NCBI GenBank assembly: GCA_003135595.1
Contig: PLCI01000077.1
Location: 3,108-14,551 of the forward strand
Reading direction: 5' to 3'
Origin: Acidimicrobiaceae bacterium
GTDB taxonomy: Bacteria; Actinomycetota; Acidimicrobiia; Acidimicrobiales; RAAP-2
Length of the DNA: 11,444 nucleotides
The translations under genes and the position numbers were made by a program. Below, in pieces: positions 6,565 to 11,444 of this stretch (positions are counted from its first letter, which is position 1; every line of letters starts with the position of its first letter). The notes beneath the pieces are model-generated. The model was given only the letters and a program-made list of their open reading frames with translations. It was not told where the DNA came from and did not search any database.

Positions 6565-7766
6565 TGGCCCACCTGCCGGTCGCCGACTTCGCGACGGACT
6601 TCGACCACACCGACCCCGCGTGGGTGAACGACCCGTACCCGATCTACGAGGACCTCCGGGCGCGCTGCCCGGTCGCGCACTCCGACCGCTACGGGGGCGC
6701 GTGGCTGCCCGTGCGCCACGAGGACGTCGCCTCGATCGCGAGCGACCACGAGCACTTCACGAGCCGCACCGTCGTGGTCAACGAGGGGCGCCCCGGCCCC
6801 CAGGCACCGCCTGCACCGATCGGCGTGGCGCCGCCCATCACCTCTGACCCCCCGTTCCACCAGCTGGCACGCCGCCTGTTGCTGCCCGCGTTCTCGCCCA
6901 GGGCGATCGACGAGCTCGAGGGCTTCACGCGCGAGCTGTGCATGCAGCTCCTCGACGGCCTGGGCGACGTCGCCGAGCTCGACGCGGCGATCGACTATGC
7001 CCAGCACATCCCCGTCGGGGTGATCGCGAAGATGCTCGGCTTCCCGCCCGAGGACGGGGACCTCTTCCGGGGGTTCGTCCACATCATCTTGGAGGGCGTC
7101 GACCTGCCCTTCGAGGAGCGCATCGCGAGCTTCGAGCCGCTCGGGGACTATTTCGAGGCCCAGATCATCGACCACCAGGAGCACCCGCGCGACGACCTCA
7201 CGACGTTTCTGCTCAACGTCGAGATCAACGGGCAGCGACTTGAGATGCGCCACGTGTTCGGCACGATGGTGCTGCTCCTCGCCGCCGGCATCGACACGAC
7301 GTGGTCGGCGATCGGGGCGTCGATCTGGCACCTGGCACGGACCGGGGCCGACCGCGAGCGCCTCGTCGCCGAGCCCAAGCTGATGGCGACCGCGATCGAG
7401 GAGTTCCTCCGTGCCTACGCGCCGGTGACGATGGCCCGGCTCGTGAAGGAGGACTTCGAGTTCCAGGGGCGCGCCATGAAGAAGGACGACTGGGTGCTCC
7501 TCAGCTTCCCCGCCGCCAACCGCGACCCGGCGGTCTTCGAGCGTGCTGACGAGGTCCTGATCGACCGCGAGGTGAACCGCCACGCGGCGTTCGGCCTCGG
7601 GGTGCACCGATGCGTGGGCTCGAACCTGGCGCGCATGGAGCTGCGCGTCGCGCTCGAGTGCTTCTTGGAGCGGTTCCCCGAATTCCACGTCGCCGACGAG
7701 TCGGCCGTGACGTGGGCGCGCGGCCAGGTCCGCGGACCGAGGACCCTTCCGCTCGTCGTCGGCTAG
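6564..7766 (+). CDS. Cytochrome P450 monooxygenase
   Basis: The 400-aa soluble bacterial class I P450 inserts one oxygen atom into an unknown substrate, using electrons from a ferredoxin. Motifs in order: PPITSDPPFHQLAR (90-103; the heme-propionate H-xxx-R pair His99 and Arg103), I-helix AAGIDTT (240-246), K-helix E-x-x-R (Glu280, Arg283), NRDP (319-322), and the heme loop FGLGVHRCVG (343-352) with proximal thiolate Cys350. All key residues are present and the length is typical. ATG at 6564 overlaps the ferredoxin stop by 1 nt and has GAGGGGG upstream. The CYP family cannot be named with confidence and the substrate cannot be inferred. The stop codon interlocks with that of hisIE on the other strand. 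Confidence 0.96.
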   Translation: MAHLPVADFATDFDHTDPAWVNDPYPIYEDLRARCPVAHSDRYGGAWLPVRHEDVASIASDHEHFTSRTVVVNEGRPGPQAPPAPIGVAPPITSDPPFHQLARRLLLPAFSPRAIDELEGFTRELCMQLLDGLGDVAELDAAIDYAQHIPVGVIAKMLGFPPEDGDLFRGFVHIILEGVDLPFEERIASFEPLGDYFEAQIIDHQEHPRDDLTTFLLNVEINGQRLEMRHVFGTMVLLLAAGIDTTWSAIGASIWHLARTGADRERLVAEPKLMATAIEEFLRAYAPVTMARLVKEDFEFQGRAMKKDDWVLLSFPAANRDPAVFERADEVLIDREVNRHAAFGLGVHRCVGSNLARMELRVALECFLERFPEFHVADESAVTWARGQVRGPRTLPLVVG

Positions 7767-8374
7767 CGCGCCTCTCTGTCGCTGAGCGCCTCGAGGACCT
7801 GGCGCAGCGTCGCGCCCTCTGCTCGCACGGTCACGAGGGCATGGAACAAGAGGTCCGCGGCCTCGTTCACCACGGCGCTCGCATCGTGCTCGGCCGCGGC
7901 GACCGCGAGCTCGGTCGCCTCCTCGCCCAGCTTCTTCAGCCGCAGGTTCTTGTCGTCGAGCAGCCGGCGCACGTAGCTCGACTCGTCGCTCTCGCCGGCC
8001 GCGCGACGCCCGATGAGCTCGTCGAGGCGAGCGAGGACGCCCGGGAGCGCCGCCGCATCGTCGAAGCAGCGCTCCGACCCGGTGTGGCAGGACGGGCCGT
8101 CGGGGCGCACGACGGCGAGCACCGCGTCGTGGTCGCAGTCCGCGACGAGCGCCACCACGTGCTGGACGTTGCCGCTCGTCTCGCCCTTGTGCCACAGGCC
8201 CCGGCTCTGCGAGCGGTAGTGCATCTCGCCGCTTGCGACCGTGGCCTCGAGCGCCTCGCGGTCCGCGTGGGCCACCATCAGGACCGCGCCGGTCGCGGCG
8301 TCGACGGCGACCACCGTGACGAGGCCCGCGCCCTTGTCGAAGTCGAGCGTCTCGAGGTCGATCGGGGCGCTCAC
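7763..8374 (-). CDS. hisIE: Fused HisI-HisE: phosphoribosyl-AMP cyclohydrolase / phosphoribosyl-ATP pyrophosphatase
   Basis: The 203-aa bifunctional enzyme catalyses steps two and three of histidine synthesis: PR-ATP to PR-AMP, then ring opening to ProFAR. The HisI part (about 1-115) has SRGLWHKGETSGN at 57-69 and the metal-binding set Cys80, Asp81, Asp83 (DCDHD), Cys96 and Cys103. The HisE part (about 116-203) has SSYVRRLL at 132-139, KKLGEEATEL at 147-156 and an NEAADLLFH segment at 170-178, as expected for the all-alpha MazG-like fold. GTG at 8374 is chosen; it overlaps the hisF stop as GTGA. The frame stays open further upstream, but only as a shadow of hisF. It is the last gene of the operon. 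In many actinobacteria HisI and HisE are separate proteins, so the fusion is a useful lineage marker. Confidence 0.93.
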   Translation of the reverse strand: MSAPIDLETLDFDKGAGLVTVVAVDAATGAVLMVAHADREALEATVASGEMHYRSQSRGLWHKGETSGNVQHVVALVADCDHDAVLAVVRPDGPSCHTGSERCFDDAAALPGVLARLDELIGRRAAGESDESSYVRRLLDDKNLRLKKLGEEATELAVAAAEHDASAVVNEAADLLFHALVTVRAEGATLRQVLEALSDREAR

Positions 8375-9141
8375 GACGACCCGGCGGTCGTTCGCACGCG
8401 CAGCCCTGCGTCGAGCATGGCCGACTTGACGTCGTCGATGCGCAGCGTGCCGTCGTGCAGGGCGCCGGCGAGGAGCGCGGCGTCCGCGCCGACCTCGAAG
8501 GCCTCGATCACGTGGGCGGCCGTGCCCGCGCCGCCAGAGGCGATGATCGGCACCGAGACGGCGTCGCGCACGGCTTTCAGGAGCTCGAGGTCGTAGCCCG
8601 AGCGCGTCCCGTCGCGGTCGACGCTCGTCACCAGCAGCTCGCCCGCGCCACGCTCGACGCACTCGACGGCCCAGTCGACGACGTCGAGGCCGGTGCGCCC
8701 CGTCGCCATGCGGGTGCGCACCTCCCAGCTGCCCGACTCGGTGCGCGCCGCGTCGAGGTTGGCCACGGTGCACTGCGCGCCGAACGCGGCGGCGACCTCG
8801 CCGATGAGCTCGGGGCGCTCGACGGCGGGGGAGGTCAGGCAGACCTTGTCCGCCCCGGCGTTGAGCGCCGCGCGCGCGTCGTCGAGCGTCCGGATGCCGC
8901 CACCGATCACGAGCGGGATGAAGACCGACGCGGCGGTCCGCTCTGCGACGTCGAGCACGGTGCTGCGTCCCTCGGTCGACGCGGTGATGTCGAGGAAGAC
9001 GAGCTCGTCGGCGCCGTCGGCCTCATAGGCAGCCGCCATGGCCACGGGATCGCCGATCTCGACGAGGTCCTCGAACTGCGTGCCCTTGACCGTGCGGCCG
9101 TCGCGCACGTCGAGGCACACGATCAGCCTCGCGCTCGGCAT
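8371..9141 (-). CDS. hisF: Imidazole glycerol phosphate synthase cyclase subunit HisF
   Basis: HisF (256 aa) is the TIM-barrel partner of HisH. It uses ammonia from HisH to turn PRFAR into imidazole glycerol phosphate and AICAR. The first strand reads CLDVRDGRTVKG with catalytic Asp11; the second catalytic aspartate is Asp130 (NLDAAR). Phosphate-binding segments are VIGGGIRT (78-85) and ASGGAGT (201-207), and TSVDRDGT at 172-179 is the usual strand-6 motif. The segment RTRMATGRTGLD at 142-153 differs a little from the common THGGR form. ATG at 9141 overlaps the hisB stop (TGATG) and has a strong GGGAGGTGA site. The stop overlaps hisIE by 4 nt. Length is normal. Confidence 0.96.
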   Translation of the reverse strand: MPSARLIVCLDVRDGRTVKGTQFEDLVEIGDPVAMAAAYEADGADELVFLDITASTEGRSTVLDVAERTAASVFIPLVIGGGIRTLDDARAALNAGADKVCLTSPAVERPELIGEVAAAFGAQCTVANLDAARTESGSWEVRTRMATGRTGLDVVDWAVECVERGAGELLVTSVDRDGTRSGYDLELLKAVRDAVSVPIIASGGAGTAAHVIEAFEVGADAALLAGALHDGTLRIDDVKSAMLDAGLRVRTTAGSS

Positions 9142-9683
9142 CAGGTCACCTCCCAGCGGACCTGTCCCTTGGTCGAAAAGACAGTGCTGGTCGCTTCGAG
9201 GGCGTGGCGGAGCGCGAGGCCGACGGCCTTGCAGGCCGCCTCGGTCACGTGGTGCGGGTCCTCGCCACGGACGACCACGACATGGAGGGTCGCGCCCGCC
9301 GCGGTCGCGAAGCTGCGCAGCACGTGGTCGTAGGTGCGGTCGGGGAGCGAGCCGCCCCAGAACGCGCGGCCGCCCACGTCGATCGTGGCGCTCACGAGCG
9401 CGTCGTCCATCGGGATCGTCGCGGTGCCGTAGCGGGCGCAGGCGGCCGGCGTGGCCTCGAGCACCGCGCGGCCGAGGGTGAGCGCGACGTCCTCCACCAG
9501 GTGGTGCTCGAGGTCACCGGTCGCCGACACCGTCAGGTCGAAGCTCGCGTAGCGCGCGAGCGTGGCGAGCATGTGGTCGAAGAACCCGTCCCCGGTCGAC
9601 ACGGTCACGACGGGCTGTGCGGACCCGATCGCGAGCTCGACGGTCACGTCGGTCTCGGTAGTGGTGCGCCGAACGGTGGTCAT
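9141..9683 (-). CDS. hisB: Imidazoleglycerol-phosphate dehydratase HisB
   Basis: The monofunctional 180-aa dehydratase converts imidazole glycerol phosphate to imidazole acetol phosphate. It has no histidinol-phosphatase domain. All manganese-site ligands of the family are present: His37 (GFFDHML), His60, His61 and Glu64 (HHLVED), His134 (TLHV), and His144, His145 and Glu148 (HHVTEA). The protein is somewhat short (usually about 190-200 aa). Part of this is a tight GDLEHH turn where most homologues have about three more residues ending in D-D-H-H. The ATG at 9683 overlaps the hisA stop as ATGA, with AGGAGC 7 nt upstream. It sits between hisA and hisF, an uncommon position. Confidence 0.93.
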   Translation of the reverse strand: MTTVRRTTTETDVTVELAIGSAQPVVTVSTGDGFFDHMLATLARYASFDLTVSATGDLEHHLVEDVALTLGRAVLEATPAACARYGTATIPMDDALVSATIDVGGRAFWGGSLPDRTYDHVLRSFATAAGATLHVVVVRGEDPHHVTEAACKAVGLALRHALEATSTVFSTKGQVRWEVT

Positions 9684-10393
9684 GAGTGCAGCTCCTGGCT
9701 CAGGCCCTCGGGGTCGAGGACGCCGGTGTACAAGGCGGTGCCGACGATCACGGCGTCGACGGCGAGGTCCCGCAGCGCGGCGAGGTCGCCCTTGCTCGAG
9801 ACGCCGCCCGCGATCGCGAGTCGATGCGAGGTCGCTGCCCGCATGCGGCGCACGAGGGCGAGATCAGGGCCACGTGACGCGCCCTCGACGTCGACGGCCG
9901 TGACGACGACCTGGCACAGGGGCAGCGCGGCAACCGAGGCCGCGAGCTCGATCGGGTCGCGCGTCGTCTGGACCTGCCACCCCTCGGTCGTGAGGCCCCC
10001 GCCGCGCACGTCGAGGGCCAGCGACACTTGCTGCGGCGCAGCCGCCGCGATCGAGGCGAGCCAGGCGGGGTCGGCCACCGCCCTCGTCCCCACGACGACC
10101 GACCTTGCACCCGCGGCGAGGAGGCGCGCGACCGCGGCGTCGTCGCGCACGCCGCCCCCGACGTGGACGTCGAGCCCGTCGATCGCGCAGATGCGCTCGA
10201 CGATCGCGGCGTTGTCGCCCCGGCCGGTCGCCGCGTCGAGGTCGACGAGGTGCAGCTCATAGAAGCCGAGGGCCCGCCAGCGCTCGGCCACTGCCGCAGG
10301 GTCGGCGAGCCGGATGAGCTCGTGGTCGTAGCTGCCGCCACGGAGCTGCACGCAGTGGCCCTCGCGCAGGTCGATCGCGGGCACCACGATCAC
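9680..10393 (-). CDS. hisA: ProFAR isomerase HisA
   Basis: The 237-aa TIM-barrel enzyme isomerises ProFAR to PRFAR. The first strand PAIDLREG holds catalytic Asp8, and LALDVRGG holds Asp128. Other marks are VGGGVRD (78-84), GWQ (138-140), and AIAGGVSS (193-200). The GWQ form points to HisA proper rather than to the bifunctional actinobacterial PriA. The strand-6 motif is unusual: TAVDVEG at 165-171 replaces the common TDIxxDG, with Glu170 in place of Asp. GTG at 10393 overlaps the hisH stop as GTGA and has AGGAGGT 6 nt upstream. Length is close to normal. Function is well supported by position and motifs; the strand-6 change leaves some doubt about exact specificity. Confidence 0.92.
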   Translation of the reverse strand: MIVVPAIDLREGHCVQLRGGSYDHELIRLADPAAVAERWRALGFYELHLVDLDAATGRGDNAAIVERICAIDGLDVHVGGGVRDDAAVARLLAAGARSVVVGTRAVADPAWLASIAAAAPQQVSLALDVRGGGLTTEGWQVQTTRDPIELAASVAALPLCQVVVTAVDVEGASRGPDLALVRRMRAATSHRLAIAGGVSSKGDLAALRDLAVDAVIVGTALYTGVLDPEGLSQELHS

Positions 10394-10983
10394 GGCGCGA
10401 CCTCCTCGAGGAACGCGCGGACCATGGCGGTGCCGGGGGCGGAGGACTTCTCAGGGTGGAACTGGACGCCGAGGATGCGGTTCGCCCGGATCGTCGCGGG
10501 GATGACCTGGCCCTCGATCCTCGAGGTCGCCGTCACGCGGTGCAGGCCGTTGCTCGGACACGAGTAGCCGTGCGCGTAGTAGCCCCAGCGAAGCCCGGAC
10601 GCGTCGAGCGTCGGCTCGGTGGCGTTCTCGACCACCTCCCAGCCGATGTGCGGGCGGCGCCGCGTCCGCAGCTGCTGGACCCTCCCGGGCAGGACTCCCA
10701 GCCCGTCGAGTTCGCCCTCGTCGGAGCGGTCGAAGAGCAGCTGCATCCCGAGGCAGATCGCGAGGCACGCGAGCCCGTCGCTCAGCGCGTCCGCCAGCCG
10801 TGCGGCGTCGCTGCTGAGACGGGACATGGCGGTGTCGAACGCGCCGACGCCGGGCAGCACCGCGACGTCGGCGTCGCAGAGCGCGGCCACGTCGCGCTCG
10901 TGGACGACGTCGCCCGCGGCGGCGAGGACCTTCTCGAGCGAGTGCACGTTGCCCGCCCCGTCGTCGAAGATCGCGATCTTCAT
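10390..10983 (-). CDS. hisH: Imidazole glycerol phosphate synthase glutaminase subunit HisH
   Basis: HisH (197 aa) is the class I glutamine amidotransferase subunit that supplies ammonia to HisF. The nucleophile is Cys77 in AICLGMQ; the other triad members are His176 and Glu178 in QFHPEKS. The N-terminal DGAGN (8-12) and LPGVGAF (43-49) oxyanion strand segments are present, as are PHIGWE (111-116) and YYAHGY (135-140). Most homologues read HMGWN, so Glu116 is a small departure. ATG at 10983 overlaps the hisC stop as ATGA; no strong Shine-Dalgarno site is seen, so it may depend on translation of hisC. Two genes (hisA, hisB) separate it from its partner hisF. Confidence 0.95.
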   Translation of the reverse strand: MKIAIFDDGAGNVHSLEKVLAAAGDVVHERDVAALCDADVAVLPGVGAFDTAMSRLSSDAARLADALSDGLACLAICLGMQLLFDRSDEGELDGLGVLPGRVQQLRTRRRPHIGWEVVENATEPTLDASGLRWGYYAHGYSCPSNGLHRVTATSRIEGQVIPATIRANRILGVQFHPEKSSAPGTAMVRAFLEEVAP

Positions 10984-11444
10984 CGGTCCGAGCCGATCAG
11001 GAGCTCGAACGCCTCGTCGAGCTGCTCGCGCGGCCCGATCGTGACCCGCACGAGGTCGCCGAAGACAGGCAGCGACGTATAGGCGCGTGCGAGCACGCCG
11101 GACTCGAGCAGCCGGTCTCTGAGCCTGGTCGCGTCCTCGACGAGCACGGCCACGAAGTTTGCCTCCGAGGCGATGACCTGGAGCCCATGGGCGCCCAGCC
11201 GTGCGGCGAAGTCGTCGCGAAGCGCCCGCACCTCTGCGACGCGGTCCCGCACCCAGTCGAGGTCGTGGCGCAGGACGCCGATCGCGACGGCCTCGGCGAC
11301 GCCGCTCACCTTGTAGGGGCCCCTCGAGATGGCGATCGCTGCGACCACGTCTGGGTGGCCGAGTCCGTAGCCGACGCGCAGCCCGGCCAGGCCGAACGCC
11401 TTCGACAGGGTCCGCACGATCACGAGGTTCTCGAACTCGTCGAG
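10980..11444 (-). CDS. hisC: Histidinol-phosphate aminotransferase HisC, C-terminal part (cut by window edge)
   Basis: The window holds the last 154 codons of a PLP-dependent fold type I aminotransferase; roughly 200 N-terminal residues should lie beyond 11444. The PLP lysine is in TLSKAFG (lysine codon at 11400-11402), followed by LAGLRVGYG whose Arg binds the cofactor phosphate. SEANFV and VRVTIGP are usual C-terminal segments that contact the substrate. HisC makes L-histidinol phosphate from imidazole acetol phosphate and glutamate. GTG at 11421-11423 is inside the conserved region and is not the start. It is the first visible gene of the his operon and overlaps hisH by 4 nt. Position in the operon supports HisC over other class I/II aminotransferases. 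Confidence 0.92.
   Translation of the reverse strand, partial: LDEFENLVIVRTLSKAFGLAGLRVGYGLGHPDVVAAIAISRGPYKVSGVAEAVAIGVLRHDLDWVRDRVAEVRALRDDFAARLGAHGLQVIASEANFVAVLVEDATRLRDRLLESGVLARAYTSLPVFGDLVRVTIGPREQLDEAFELLIGSDR

Noticed and set aside
6348..8195. Long minus-strand open frame of about 615 codons opposite the P450.
   Set aside because: It is a high-GC shadow: Arg/Gly/Asp-rich, without motifs, and it lies across the P450 and hisIE genes that carry full motif sets.
8375..8773. Upstream extension of the hisIE frame.
   Set aside because: It lies within hisF in another frame. GTG at 8374 overlaps the hisF stop as GTGA, like the other junctions of the operon.
9680..10393. HisA could be the bifunctional PriA (HisA plus TrpF).
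   Set aside because: The GWQ segment is of HisA type and the TDIxxDG motif shared by PriA is altered. Without a search this is a preference, not proof.

Overview
The window is about 11.4 kb of high-GC chromosomal DNA. Hand-counted rows in the housekeeping genes run from about 70 to 80% G+C. It is gene-dense, with non-ATG starts (TTG for rsgA; GTG for the MFS gene, hisA and hisIE) and 1-4 nt overlaps. Actinobacterial-type families appear: a two-ACT SerB, a small CxxHxxC ferredoxin paired with a P450, and Cys-paired secreted repeats. This suggests an actinomycete-like bacterium, perhaps from a deep lineage such as Acidimicrobiia. Lineage is inferred from gene content only. I see no tRNA, rRNA, CRISPR array, insertion sequence or phage gene, and no gap between genes exceeds 126 bp.

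Layout. (1) 72-1094, plus strand: the ribosome-assembly GTPase RsgA. (2) 1095-2939, minus strand: a secreted protein with seven Cys-paired repeats (probable seven-bladed beta-propeller) and two fibronectin type III domains. Its stop codon abuts that of rsgA. (3) 2940-3065: a divergent intergenic region. (4) 3066-7766, plus strand: a compact run of a left-handed beta-helix acyltransferase, an MFS exporter overlapping it by 22 bp, phosphoserine phosphatase SerB, a 3Fe-4S-type ferredoxin, and a cytochrome P450 overlapping the ferredoxin by 1 nt. (5) 7763-11444, minus strand: a histidine operon read hisC (partial), hisH, hisA, hisB, hisF, hisIE, with every junction a 1-4 nt overlap. It converges on the P450 so closely that both stop codons lie in one CTAG.

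How the genes work together. The his genes cover most of histidine synthesis: HisIE makes ProFAR from PR-ATP, HisA isomerises it, HisHF forms IGP and AICAR, HisB dehydrates IGP and HisC transaminates the product. hisG, hisD and a histidinol-phosphatase are not visible. SerB ends serine synthesis and may have its own leaderless promoter. The ferredoxin is the likely electron donor of the P450; no ferredoxin reductase is present. The acyltransferase and exporter are translationally coupled and may modify and export one compound, which cannot be named from sequence.

The most unusual material is the secreted repeat protein and the acyltransferase 5' half. They share a lower-GC block (about 50-60% over roughly 2250-3480) between GC-rich flanks. 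No clearly new multi-gene system was found. The best leads are this repeat protein, the GC mosaic, the serB start-site palindrome and the sequence variants in HisA and HisB.
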